Assembly (NCBI RefSeq): GCF_016055185.1
Contig: NZ_JAECVR010000026.1
Coordinates: forward strand, 1 to 45,218
Source: Paenactinomyces guangxiensis
GTDB lineage: Bacteria > Bacillota > Bacilli > Thermoactinomycetales > Thermoactinomycetaceae
Reading direction: 5' to 3'
Length of the DNA stretch: 45,218 nucleotides
A model generated the notes under the pieces. That model was given only the letters and a program-made list of their open reading frames with translations, made no database searches and had not been told where the DNA came from. This document shows positions 37,703-45,218 of the stretch, one piece after another. The position numbers and the translations under genes are program-made. Numbering within the stretch: position 1 is the first letter of the stretch; each line of letters starts with the position of its first letter.

Positions 37703-38337
37703 GCATAAACACTCCCTTGAACCGCTTCGGTCAGGCGGTCGCAAAATGATTGAATCAGGTTGTTTTTCAACCGGTAACTGGCCCGATTGGCTATTAAGCG
37801 TGAAGTAACGGTTGTAATCTGCTCCAGTTCTACCAATCCGTTTTCCTTCAGTGTTTGCCCTGTTGAGACAATATCAACAATGCGGTCAGCCAATCCGATG
37901 ATAGGAGCCAATTCAATCGAGCCATTCAGATAAATCACTTCAACCTGCTGGCCTTGCTCCTTAAAATAACGTTCGGCAATCTTTGGGTATTTGGTCGCCA
38001 CCCGGGGATATAAAACGGGCTTCCAGTCCGGCATTCCTGCAACAGCAATGCGGCACGGGCTGATCTTTAAATCCAGGATTTCATACACATCTCTCGATTC
38101 TTCCAGCAATACATCCTTGCCGACAACACCGAGATCAGCAACCCCGTATTCCACATAAGTAGGTACATCCATCGGCTTGGCCAGAAAAAAAGAGAGCCCC
38201 GCATCAGGGAGGGAAATGGTCAGTTTTCGGGAATCCGCAGCAAACGACTCGGGGATCGGCAGGTTCGCGTTGCGCAACAAATGTAGCGCTTCATCAAAAA
38301 TACGTCCTTTCGGCATAGCGATGGTTAAATCAGACAT
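37699..38337 (-). CDS. hisG: ATP phosphoribosyltransferase, short form
   Basis: HisG starts the pathway by joining ATP and PRPP. At 212 aa it is the short form lacking the C-terminal regulatory domain, so it needs HisZ. Motifs are [15 protein letters not shown] at the start, [14 protein letters not shown], and the PRPP loop [14 protein letters not shown]. Its start overlaps the hisZ 3' end by 8 bases. Confidence 0.97.
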   Translation of the reverse strand: MSDLTIAMPKGRIFDEALHLLRNANLPIPESFAADSRKLTISLPDAGLSFFLAKPMDVPTYVEYGVADLGVVGKDVLLEESRDVYEILDLKISPCRIAVAGMPDWKPVLYPRVATKYPKIAERYFKEQGQQVEVIYLNGSIELAPIIGLADRIVDIVSTGQTLKENGLVELEQITTVTSRLIANRASYRLKNNLIQSFCDRLTEAVQGSVYA

Positions 38338-39511
38338 CCTGAACTCCTCCCTCTGTCACCATCAGCAGACGGTCAAAAGATCCGGCGTATGAAGCGGGAT
38401 TCATTTGCTTCGTCAGCATATGGGACACTACAATAAACCCTTCGTCCCTCCATTGACGTGCTTTTTCAATCGCTTGTTTTTTAACCTCCGGCCGATAAAA
38501 CAAGCCGATTTTCACCGGGCGGACCGGAGTTGCCGGACAGGCTTCCATCAAACGATCCGTCTTTAAAGCGAAGCCCGTCGCGGGAAGAGAACGATGAAAA
38601 CAGTCGAGCAACCGGTCGTACCTTCCCCCGCTCAACAGAGGGAATCCCTGCCCCGCCGCATATCCTTCAAAATAAACCCCGGTATAATAATTGAGGCTTC
38701 CTACCAGACCGGGATCAAAGGCCACATAAGACGACAATCCGTAATCTTCCAGGTGGCTCCACACCCCTTCCAGATGGTGAACCGCCTCCATCACGACAGA
38801 AGAACGCGTGAGAGAAGCGATTTGTTTGAACTGTTTCCGGTCTTCCTTCAACCGCAAGAAGGAAATCAATTCCTCTTGGACGGACGCCTCCAGGTTGAGA
38901 GCCTGTACCTGTCCGCGAAAGCTGACCATGTCACGTCTGCCCAGGTTTTCTTTAAGATTGACACGCACCGCCTCATCTTCAATCCGTTCACGAAGAAATC
39001 CGTCTAATAATCCCACATGCCCCACGGTCAACTGAAACGCTTTGATCTCGCATGCCTTTAATGCTTCTACTGCCAGGGCAAGCACTTCCGCATCCGCTTC
39101 AGCGCCGGATTCACCGATCAGTTCTACTCCTGACTGATAAAACTCCGCGTTTCTTCCGGCTTCATGCTCTTGCCCCCGAAACACGCTCGCATGGTAAAAG
39201 AGGCGCAAAGGCAGTGGTTCATGCTTCAGAACAGAGGCGACCAGCCGGGCAATCGGAGCTGTCTGGTCCGGGCGCAATACCAGAGTGTTTCCTTCCCGGT
39301 CAATACATTTAAACATTTTTTGTTCCGGGATGGCGCTCGCATTTCCGACGATATCGAAAAACTCCAACGTAGGAGTGCATACTTCCTGGTAGCCCCAGCG
39401 CTCAAACCTGGTTTGCACCCGCTCTTCAATCATCCGTTTTTTCATGGCTAACTGAGGAGGGAAGTCTCGAAATCCCGTCGGTTTTTCAAACATGCGCGGT
39501 TTGGACATCAT
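38330..39511 (-). CDS. hisZ: ATP phosphoribosyltransferase regulatory subunit
   Basis: HisZ is a catalytically inactive histidyl-tRNA-synthetase paralogue that pairs with short HisG and confers histidine feedback. It is 393 aa with the class II fold: PTGFRDFPP, the motif-2-like [24 protein letters not shown] and [11 protein letters not shown]. The lack of the full anticodon-binding domain and the position at the head of the his operon favour HisZ over HisS. The ATG has GGAG 6 nt upstream. Confidence 0.96.
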   Translation of the reverse strand: MMSKPRMFEKPTGFRDFPPQLAMKKRMIEERVQTRFERWGYQEVCTPTLEFFDIVGNASAIPEQKMFKCIDREGNTLVLRPDQTAPIARLVASVLKHEPLPLRLFYHASVFRGQEHEAGRNAEFYQSGVELIGESGAEADAEVLALAVEALKACEIKAFQLTVGHVGLLDGFLRERIEDEAVRVNLKENLGRRDMVSFRGQVQALNLEASVQEELISFLRLKEDRKQFKQIASLTRSSVVMEAVHHLEGVWSHLEDYGLSSYVAFDPGLVGSLNYYTGVYFEGYAAGQGFPLLSGGRYDRLLDCFHRSLPATGFALKTDRLMEACPATPVRPVKIGLFYRPEVKKQAIEKARQWRDEGFIVVSHMLTKQMNPASYAGSFDRLLMVTEGGVQDV

Positions 39512-39531
39512 TTACACTCCTTCGCTGGATA

Positions 39532-39555
39532 CTTTAGTTTGCTAATATACTAAAG
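39532..39555. promoter_or_regulatory. Palindrome in the his operon leader
   Basis: CTTTAGT (39532-39538) and ACTAAAG (39549-39555) form a perfect inverted repeat with a 10-bp spacer. It lies between an extended -10 (TGT-TATACT on the minus strand, near 39570) and hisZ. It is a good operator candidate for a histidine-responsive repressor such as the TrpR-like HisR/YerC; the link is inferred. No T-box fits in the short leader. Confidence 0.55.
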
Positions 39556-39618
39556 GATTCAATGTTCCCAGTATAACACGACTCTCTGCAACTGGCTATC
39601 CTTCTTTTACAGCCATCC

Positions 39619-40185
39619 CTATTTTCCGACGATTTTCAACCACTCCGCCATCTTTTCCAGGGCCCGGCGGCGATAGGAATAAGCCAGCCGCTCTTCCACA
39701 GGCATCTCTTGTAAAGCCCTGGTATCTCCTTCCGGGATAAAAATGGAATCAAAAGGAAATCTGGGATCAGCCTCTATCTCTTCAGAAAATGCATCCGCAA
39801 TCCGCCCTCTGGTGATCCCAGAAAATGTGCGAATCTGCCCGTCCCAACAGATTGCCACTGTTCCTTTAAACCAGGCCTGTCTGGATTCCCCTGTGAGCAG
39901 TTTGCTGATCCCGCGATAACCGATCAGATTGAAGATGCGTCTTGTCAACACCCCCGGAAATTCGGGATACGCGGCGAAAAAGATTCCGGCATCATCAACC
40001 ATCACCCGGTTTTTTCCCAGAACCATCACTTGTTGCAACTTCATCTGTGCTACCTGTTCTACCGTCCCTGCGTCCGGTTCAGACAAATCGATGTCAAAGC
40101 TGACCACCTCAATCCCGCAGCGGGACAACACCTGACTTGCCTCTGCCAGTTTTGCTTTATTTTTCGTTGCAAATAAAAGCTCCAA
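39619..40185 (-). CDS. ITPase/Ham1-family nucleoside triphosphate pyrophosphatase
   Basis: The family hydrolyses ITP, dITP and XTP to prevent their incorporation. The protein is 188 aa from the TTG that has GGGAGGG 7 nt upstream (LELLFATKNKAKLAEA). The active region is MVDDAGIFFAAYPEFPGVLTRRIF, closer to archaeal/eukaryotic ITPases than to bacterial RdgB (SDDSGL). The C-terminus RLAYSYRRRALEKM is less conserved. It lies upstream of hisZ and probably has its own transcription. A second, RdgB-type enzyme may exist elsewhere. Confidence 0.8.
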   Translation of the reverse strand: MELLFATKNKAKLAEASQVLSRCGIEVVSFDIDLSEPDAGTVEQVAQMKLQQVMVLGKNRVMVDDAGIFFAAYPEFPGVLTRRIFNLIGYRGISKLLTGESRQAWFKGTVAICWDGQIRTFSGITRGRIADAFSEEIEADPRFPFDSIFIPEGDTRALQEMPVEERLAYSYRRRALEKMAEWLKIVGK

Positions 40186-40420
40186 TCGTTTTCCCTCCCA
40201 CCCTGTATGATCTGAATAACAAACAAGATAAGCCAATGAGAGTTGAGTATGTTTAAACCATTCTTATCAATATTAAACTACGATTACCTTTCAAAAAAGC
40301 AGAGGAACCACGATCATCCCTGTACCTCATACAAATGACGGAGATATGAAAGCATGTCAATATGAGTCTGCCCGGGAACAATTACCCCCACTCATGAAAA
40401 GTTCCCCGATCGGCGGAAAT
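40186..40420. other. Spacer with no gene seen
   Basis: This 235-bp, AT-rich stretch has no coding frame with a ribosome binding site. It presumably holds the promoter of the ITPase-like gene. Confidence 0.4.
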
Positions 40421-40442
40421 AAAAAAGGCGGGAAAACCCGCC
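40421..40442 (-). terminator. Terminator after the PEP-synthase fragment
   Basis: On the minus strand GGCGGG-TTTT-CCCGCC is followed by TTTTTTATTT. Confidence 0.9.
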
Positions 40443-40488
40443 CCGCCAAATGAAAGAACTCATCCTGATTCCGGATATAGCTACTGTT

Positions 40489-40917
40489 TTATGGCTGTTT
40501 GCCTTTTTCGTTCAGTATTTGCACAAAGCCCCGTGAACCGTCGATTCTGACATATTGGCCGTCTTTTAACGTTTTCGTCGCATTGTCTACGCCGACAACT
40601 GGCGGAATTCCGTATTCCCGTGCCACTACGGACCCATGGGTCATCAAACCGCCAACTTCCGTCACCAGTGCTTTGGCTGAATGGAACAGAGGCGCCCAGC
40701 CCGGATCAGTGAATGGCGCGACTAAAATGTCCCCTTTCTTCAATTTTCCTTCTCCCGGATGAAGAACAACTTTGACGTAACCCTCTGCAACGCCTGCGGA
40801 AACAGGGGTTCCGAGCAAAGCGTCCGGAGGAGCCTGAGCATTGCTGCGAACACCTGTGATCACTTCCCCTTCACTTGTCAACACACGGGAACCCCCCTTG
40901 ATTTGATTGCACCCCAA
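40489..40917 (-). pseudogene. C-terminal swivelling domain of a PEP-synthase / rifampin phosphotransferase-like enzyme
   Basis: Only about 140 residues remain of a normally 800-900-aa enzyme. The phosphorylated His domain is intact (LVTEVGGLMTHGSVVAREYGIP) along with ILVAPFTDPGWAPLF and VVGVDNATKTL. This domain carries phosphate between the ATP and acceptor sites in PpsA and in rifampin phosphotransferase (Rph). The ATP-grasp and other domains are missing. A stop lies seven codons upstream of the annotated TTG, and AGGAG is only 3 nt from that TTG. It is most likely a 5'-truncated pseudogene, though a free-standing His domain cannot be excluded. Confidence 0.75.
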
Positions 40918-41123
40918 CTTCTCCTGTACAAGGCATTTTCACTTCAGGTTGAAAGAAAAAGATCCACTTTTCTGCTTGCATGATATGCTCAAATTTATTT
41001 TGTGAAATATTCCCCTTTATAAATTTCATAATATCTGATCCAGCCATCTTCGGCAACAGGTTTTGAACTTATTTTGTTGTTTTATTTCAAATTATTTAGT
41101 ACCCTTAACATGAGGTGAACAAG

Positions 41124-41756
41124 ATGGATGGATTCCAGCGCCGCAAGGAAAGAAAAAAAGAAAACATTCGCCGGGCAGCTTTTGAGCTTTTCTCCGCCTA
41201 TGGTGTCCAAAAGGTGAGTATTTCGGAAATCGCGGAGAAGGCCAATGTATCCCAGGTGACGATATACAATTACTTTGGCAGTAAAGACGGGCTGTTGCAG
41301 GATGTGATTGTGGACTGCATGAATAAAGGGTGGCAAGAATACCGGGAGCTGGTTGAAAGCGATATCGCCTTTCCTGAAATGATTGATCAATTTATCAATG
41401 AGAAAACACAATTTACCGGGGTGCTTAATCCGGAGTTTCTTCAATCATTCATTTCCAATGATCCTGAAATTCGGAGAGTGGTCGAAGAACAATTTCAAAC
41501 ACACGGACTTCCCGTTTTGCTGAAGCTGATCGAAAAAGGCAAGAGCCAGGGTTATATTAATCAAGATATTTCTGTAGAGGCGATTTTAAAATATATTCAT
41601 ATGTTTAAAGAGGCAAAGTACCGGCTGGACACACTGTCTGACGACCCGAAGCGGAACTTGCGCCTGTCACGGGAATTATCTGCTCTCTTTTTTTATGGCC
41701 TGATGGGAAAGCCCGCTAACGGAGGCCGGCAAAATGATCAGGCCGGGAGACAATAA
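41124..41756 (+). CDS. TetR/AcrR-family transcriptional regulator
   Basis: The protein is 210 aa. The N-terminal helix-turn-helix is IRRAAFELFSAYGVQKVSISEIAEKANVSQVTIYNYFGSKDGLL, nearly ideal for TetR; the rest is a ligand-binding helical domain. The ATG has GAGGTG 6 nt upstream. The ligand is unknown. It faces the PEP-synthase fragment divergently and lies before a small membrane protein and a truncated transporter, so the target may once have been an efflux pump. Confidence 0.9.
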   Translation: MDGFQRRKERKKENIRRAAFELFSAYGVQKVSISEIAEKANVSQVTIYNYFGSKDGLLQDVIVDCMNKGWQEYRELVESDIAFPEMIDQFINEKTQFTGVLNPEFLQSFISNDPEIRRVVEEQFQTHGLPVLLKLIEKGKSQGYINQDISVEAILKYIHMFKEAKYRLDTLSDDPKRNLRLSRELSALFFYGLMGKPANGGRQNDQAGRQ

Positions 41757-41896
41757 AGTCCACGGCATTTTTTCATTTCTTCTAGGTGTCCTGTCTAAAA
41801 TTTAAAAAACCCTCCCCACTGTGGACAAAAAATCAAATCTCTTTACGAATAAATAGAGATAAAGAGGATTTTTGCATGAAGGGGGAGGACGTCACG

Positions 41897-42043
41897 ATGA
41901 TTGGGCTTGGAAATATCTTTTTAGGAATTGGAGTCGTCCTCGAACTGATTGGCATTTATCTGGTCTTCCGGGGAAAGAGCACATCCCTGGAACCAATTAT
42001 CCTGGGACTTGTTTGTTTTCTAGCCGGTTTCCTGGCTCAGTAA
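41897..42043 (+). CDS. Small membrane protein, 48 aa, two helices
   Basis: From the ATG with GGAGG about 8 nt upstream the protein is 48 aa: helix one (NIFLGIGVVLELIGIYLVF), a short RGKSTSLEP loop, and helix two (IILGLVCFLAGFLAQ). The family is not recognised. It has its own terminator downstream. Confidence 0.65.
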   Translation: MIGLGNIFLGIGVVLELIGIYLVFRGKSTSLEPIILGLVCFLAGFLAQ

Positions 42044-42135
42044 CAGAGCAGACTGAACCAAAACGGCTACCGCTTCCATATCCCCTGTATATAAAGCGTA
42101 TTTCCCTGTTTTGTGGAGTGGGTTTACAAATACAT

Positions 42136-42171
42136 CCGGGTTCTCTTGGTTCCCGGGTATTATTTTTTTCT
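42136..42171 (+). terminator. Terminator after the 48-aa membrane protein gene
   Basis: CCGGG/CCCGG arms around TTCTCTTGGTT are followed by a run ATTATTTTTTTC. Confidence 0.6.
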
Positions 42172-42181
42172 TGAAAACAAC

Positions 42182-42223
42182 AACCCGGGGACGGGACATT
42201 TCACAATCTCCCGTCCCCGGGTT
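42182..42223 (-). terminator. Strong terminator with 15-bp stem
   Basis: AACCCGGGGACGGGA and TCCCGTCCCCGGGTT pair perfectly; on the minus strand GTTGTTTTC follows. It probably ended the transporter gene whose tail lies just upstream. Confidence 0.8.
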
Positions 42224-42269
42224 GAATCGGTTCGTCAGGGATGATTTTGCTGAATGCTTTTTTTGTATT

Positions 42270-42417
42270 AATCTTTTCTTTTTAACGAATAGAATACTTA
42301 TGATTACTAAAATGAGCGACAACAACTGGCACAGACTGCTGAACCACCCTAAACCGGACAGCGTACCCACCTTTACGATCAGCCCTCCGGCCCCGGAACC
42401 GATCGCAATTCCAGTGA
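42270..42417 (-). pseudogene. C-terminal fragment of an MFS transporter
   Basis: The stretch TGIAIGSGAGGLIV, followed by a hydrophobic helix (FSSLCQLLSLILVIISILFV) and a Lys-rich end, matches the last two transmembrane helices of DHA1-type major facilitator transporters. The fragment begins exactly where the TnpB element ends, and no transporter sequence appears on the far side of the element. Confidence 0.6.
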
Positions 42418-42500
42418 ACCTCTCGCCATTGAAATGGCGATCTTCTCGTTTCATCTGGCGTGGCCACCCACTACCATCCACGAAGGCATGTTCCATGCCC
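42417..42500 (-). mobile_element. Right end of a TnpB (IS200/IS605-like) element, candidate omega-RNA region
   Basis: Downstream of tnpB two perfect hairpins follow: GGCATG-GAA-CATGCC and CGCCATT-TC-AATGGCG (42424-42439), then GAGAGGTTCAC, a layout typical of IS200/IS605 right ends. In active elements this 3' region yields the guide omega-RNA. The exact end is set where the transporter frame begins. Confidence 0.6.
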
Positions 42501-43460
42501 TAAGCAAGGTTGAATTCCCGTTGACCGGGTCGTTCGGGAATGTAGCCCTCTGCTTTTTGCAGAATATTCCGTGCTGCGTTCACATCCCGGTCTGCGGTAT
42601 ATCCGCAAGAGCAACGATGGATGCGTTCCCCCAGTTTTTTCTTCACGATCCGCCCACACTCCGAGCAAGCCTGTGATGTGTTGCAGGGGTCTACCCATTC
42701 TACTTTTTTACCAGCGTATTCTGCTTTGTAAGTGGTGAATTGGATGAGCATTCCCCAACACGCATCATAGATGCTCTTCGCAAGGTGACGGTTTTTCACC
42801 ATGTGATTGATTTTCAGGTCTTCAAAAACAATGAGATCATAGCGATCGACCAGTTCACGGCTCACTTTATGGGCCGTGTCTTTTCTGCGATTCGCGATTT
42901 GTTCCCATGCCTTCGCAAGCAGAGCAACCGCTTTTCGTCTGCGGTTTGATCCTTTCTTTCTGCGTGAAACCATTCGCTGCAGGTACTTGATCTTACGTTC
43001 TGAACGTCTGAGGTATTGATGGTTTTTACGGTGCTCACCCTCTGAAGTCGCGACGAATATTCCCGATCTTGGATAGTTTCAGAAATTTCCCCTCAAGAGC
43101 AAACCCACTCTGGGGATACGTGAAGCTATCGTAGCGGTTCTTTCCTTGAAAGCGGGGGTATCCTGCTTTCTCTCCCCTCTTTATTCTGAGGAAGAAAGCA
43201 TCAAAAGCTTTCTGCAGGCGTTTCGCTACATCTTGAAGCACTTGCGAATGAATCTCTTTAAACTCCGGACATTCTTTTTTGACGGAAGGGAGTTCGGTGG
43301 CTTGCTTGTTGTAGTTGAGTGTAATCCCATAATGTTTATAAGCGGTCTTTCTTTGCTCTAACATACAGTTATACAACCAGCGGCACATGGAAAGAGTCCA
43401 TTCGATCTTCCTGATCTGCTCTGGGGTGGGGTTCAGCTTAAACTTGTACGCCTTCCTCAT
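42500..43460 (-). pseudogene. tnpB: TnpB (IS605/IS1341 family) with internal deletion
   Basis: TnpB is an RNA-guided nuclease of transposons. The 5' part (43035-43460, 141 codons, MRKAYKFKLNPTPEQ to GNIRRDFRG) and the 3' part (frame open from about 43027 to 42500) are both clear. The 3' part has the catalytic Glu (VFEDLKI), a Cys4 zinc ribbon (ACSECG and HRCSCGYT) and the last Asp (DRDVNAARN). The middle, about 60 residues with the first RuvC Asp (usually GIDxG), is missing and the frames do not join. The nuclease must be inactive. Confidence 0.88.
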
Positions 43461-43607
43461 GGGGTCTCACTCCTTTCTTTGGTTTTCAACGTACTTGTGT
43501 AACGTTTCTCTCCTGTTTCACCTGGTTCCTCCTTCATACGAATCGTATACCATATACATTCGATTCATCTTACACATAATCTAGAGAAAAACTGCAAAAA
43601 TGTCGCT
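43461..43607. other. Left end region of the TnpB element
   Basis: It contains the palindrome ATACGAATCGTAT (about 43537-43549) and other short repeats near where the left end of an IS200/IS605-type element should lie. The precise boundary is not visible. Confidence 0.4.
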
Positions 43608-43784
43608 CTAATCATCCCCATAAGGGGATACCAAGCAATACATAAACTCTATTTGGTCATCATCGATGGTTGGTGGCTGATATCGTTTCTTGGGCCCGGA
43701 TTTGGGCGGGGCCTCATTGTGAACATCGAGATTGACACGGCATTCTTCATACCATTTGTGAAAATCAAGCGCGGACATATCCAT
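43608..43784 (-). CDS. Small protein of unknown function, 58 aa
   Basis: The ATG is preceded by AAGGAGAGGTGA, a strong ribosome binding site. The product is polar (MDMSALDFHKWYEECRVN...), with a Pro-rich middle (EAPPKSGPKKRYQPP) and an acidic end. There is no membrane segment. The family is not recognised. It lies between the TnpB relic and pyrD and is transcribed toward the relic. Confidence 0.65.
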   Translation of the reverse strand: MDMSALDFHKWYEECRVNLDVHNEAPPKSGPKKRYQPPTIDDDQIEFMYCLVSPYGDD

Positions 43785-43888
43785 TCACCTCTCCTTGTCC
43801 AATATTTTATACGAATTGTTCTTGTTTCAAGAGGGGAAAAGAGAAAATAGCGAACTTTTTTTGCGGTGAACCGGAAGGAATTTGCAAA

Positions 43889-43918
43889 ACAAAAAACTGA
43901 GCCATGCTGACTCAGTTT
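43889..43918 (-). terminator. Terminator of pyrD
   Basis: AACTGAG/CTCAGTT (7 bp) around TCAGCATGG is followed on the minus strand by TTTTGTTTTG. It overlaps the last codons of pyrD. Confidence 0.8.
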
Positions 43919-45006
43919 TTATGATGGTCCAGTCCGACCGCTTCCCGGATGGAGGAGAGTTGATCCTGTTCAAGCAATTGCAATAATTCTTCGTTGATCA
44001 ACCGGGCAATCGATGGCCCGCGGTAAATCATGCCTGTGTAGACTTGAATCAGGTTCGCGCCGGCACGAATTTTATCATAAGCATCTTTTCCGGTAAAAAT
44101 GCCTCCCACGCCGATGATAGGGATCTTTCCCCCGGTGATGGCATAGATCTGGCGGATCAGCTCGGTAGAACGACGGGTGAGCGGTCTGCCGCTTAAGCCC
44201 CCGGCTTCATTTTGCCGGGCGGATTGCAGTCCTTCCCGCGAAAGGGTGGTGTTGGTGGCAATGACGCCGTCGATCTCCAGATGGAGGGCTGTTTTTATAA
44301 TATCAGACAGTGATTCCGGAGACAGATCGGGGGCGATTTTGAGCAGGACAGGACGATGTTTGCCTGTTTGGTCCGCCAGTTCGTTTCGTCTCGCTAAAAT
44401 ATCAGTCAGTAAACGGCCTAATGCATCAACCTGTTGCAGATCGCGCAATCCTTTGGTGTTAGGGGAACTGATATTGATGACAAAGTAATCCCCGTACCCA
44501 TACAGGGTTTTTAACCCGGTGAGATAGTCCCGGGACGCCTGTTCATTGGGGGTGTCTTTATTTTTTCCCAGGTTAATGCCAATCGGGATCGGGGGCCTTG
44601 GCAGGTGTTCAAAGGTTTGTTTGGCCTGCTCGACACCGTGGTTGTTAAAACCCATACGATTGATCAATGCCTGGTCCGGGGGAAGGCGAAACAGGCGGGG
44701 ACTCGGATTCCCCGGTTGCGGACGGGGGGTGAGGGTTCCCACTTCCACAAATCCAAAGCCAAGCGCGGCAAAAGCGGGATATACGCCGGCATGCTTGTCA
44801 AAACCGGCTGCCAGCCCCACCGGATTGGGAAAGTGAAGTCCCAGACATTCCGTCGACAAGCGGGAATCGGTTACCGTCATTTTCTTTTGAAACCAGTTTT
44901 TTAAGACAGAGTTGGACTGCATGATGTTCAAACTGCGAATGGTCCATTCATGCGCCGTCTCCGGGTTGATTTGAAACAGGATTTTACGAAGGGAAGAGTA
45001 GATCAT
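43912..45006 (-). CDS. pyrD: Dihydroorotate dehydrogenase (quinone), class 2
   Basis: PyrD oxidises dihydroorotate to orotate in pyrimidine synthesis, passing electrons to the quinone pool at the membrane. It is 364 aa, typical of class 2. The N-terminal amphipathic helix region (SSLRKILFQINPETAHEW), the FMN segments NPVGLAAGFDKHA and NRMGFNNHG, the catalytic Ser in NISSPNTKGLRDLQ, and IIGVGGIFTGKDAYDKIRAGA are present. Many Bacillus use the class 1B enzyme with PyrK, so the class 2 enzyme here is notable. No other pyr gene is near. An extended -10 (TGG-TATGCT) lies upstream. Confidence 0.96.
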   Translation of the reverse strand: MIYSSLRKILFQINPETAHEWTIRSLNIMQSNSVLKNWFQKKMTVTDSRLSTECLGLHFPNPVGLAAGFDKHAGVYPAFAALGFGFVEVGTLTPRPQPGNPSPRLFRLPPDQALINRMGFNNHGVEQAKQTFEHLPRPPIPIGINLGKNKDTPNEQASRDYLTGLKTLYGYGDYFVINISSPNTKGLRDLQQVDALGRLLTDILARRNELADQTGKHRPVLLKIAPDLSPESLSDIIKTALHLEIDGVIATNTTLSREGLQSARQNEAGGLSGRPLTRRSTELIRQIYAITGGKIPIIGVGGIFTGKDAYDKIRAGANLIQVYTGMIYRGPSIARLINEELLQLLEQDQLSSIREAVGLDHHKN

Positions 45007-45096
45007 CAGAAGTTTCCTTTCCGCTCAAAGCTTCGTTAGGTAGCATACCACAATTGAGAATAAAATTCGATTCTGCAAAGTGATCAGTGCTTGGTT

Positions 45097-45218
45097 GGGG
45101 GCTGTCCCAAAAGGATGGGGCCCCGAGCTTTTTTGTAGTTTTTTTGAGAAAGATCAAAAAAGAAATCGCCCCGTTGTAGTAAAATGAATGTACCACTAAA
45201 CATTTACTAAAGGGGCGA
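45097..45218 (-). mobile_element. Terminus of an insertion sequence (right window edge)
   Basis: The sequence begins GGGGCTGTCCCAAAAGG and continues, inverted, as the same sequence found at 1-98, running out of the window. It lies about 90 bp upstream of the pyrD start. Confidence 0.7.

Noticed and set aside
39512..39618. T-box or attenuator in the his leader
   Set aside because: The leader is too short and lacks a T-box sequence and terminator; only a palindrome is present.
42020..42496. 158-codon minus frame across the TnpB right end
   Set aside because: It runs through two terminators and the TnpB 3' end; only the central transporter-tail part is meaningful.

Overview
This window is a low-to-mid GC Firmicutes chromosome segment, most likely a Bacillales member and plausibly from Thermoactinomycetaceae. 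That placement rests on gene content and order, not on a database match. Three blocks keep the Bacillus-type order: secG-est-rnr-smpB-ssrA, cggR-gapA-pgk-tpiA-gpmI-eno, and rapZ-yvcK-whiA-HPr near clpP, followed by hisZGDBHAF-IE. Almost all genes lie on the minus strand. Both window ends carry the same roughly 95-base sequence in opposite orientation, which looks like the terminus of one insertion sequence. The segment is therefore the interval between two inverted copies of an IS.

Layout. 0.1-1.05 kb: a tyrosine recombinase next to the 3' ends of tRNA-Thr and tmRNA. 1.1-6.1 kb: ssrA, smpB, rnr, a carboxylesterase, a lone 5S rRNA gene with its own promoter, and secG. 6.1-13.4 kb: the glycolytic operon with its repressor gene cggR and a clear tandem CggR operator. 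13.7-19.7 kb: rpoN, tRNA-Arg, a conserved unknown protein, clpP under a CtsR operator, a thermonuclease lipoprotein, a 2OG-Fe(II) oxygenase and a YhcN-type lipoprotein. 19.7-27.2 kb: a membrane protein, HPr, whiA, yvcK, rapZ, a ROK glucokinase, thioredoxin and a TPR/HTH protein.

27.2-33.0 kb is an accessory stretch. It holds short hydrophilic genes, a single-domain RibD-like deaminase, a PCMT-like methyltransferase, a four-helix Cys-rich/cupin fusion, a zinc-ribbon mini-protein and several gene fragments: a Tn3 transposase tail, two copies of an unrecognised gene, and a membrane gene broken by a stop. 33.0-39.6 kb: the histidine operon without hisC. 39.6-45.0 kb: an ITPase-like NTPase, a fragment of a PEP-synthase/Rph-like enzyme, a TetR regulator, an internally deleted tnpB next to a transporter tail, and pyrD.

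How the genes work together. CggR controls lower glycolysis (gapA to eno). The HPr with both His15 and Ser46, together with YvcK and RapZ, links sugar status to regulation and cell-wall precursor supply. SmpB, tmRNA, RNase R, ClpP and the CtsR site form a trans-translation and protein quality-control set. The his operon encodes most of histidine synthesis, using short HisG plus HisZ. I found no single convincing new multi-gene system. The strongest unusual observations are the clpP leader (a hairpin lying between the Shine-Dalgarno and the start codon), the autonomous orphan 5S gene, the Cys-rich/cupin chimera, and the methyltransferase followed by a decayed gene that has a second copy nearby.
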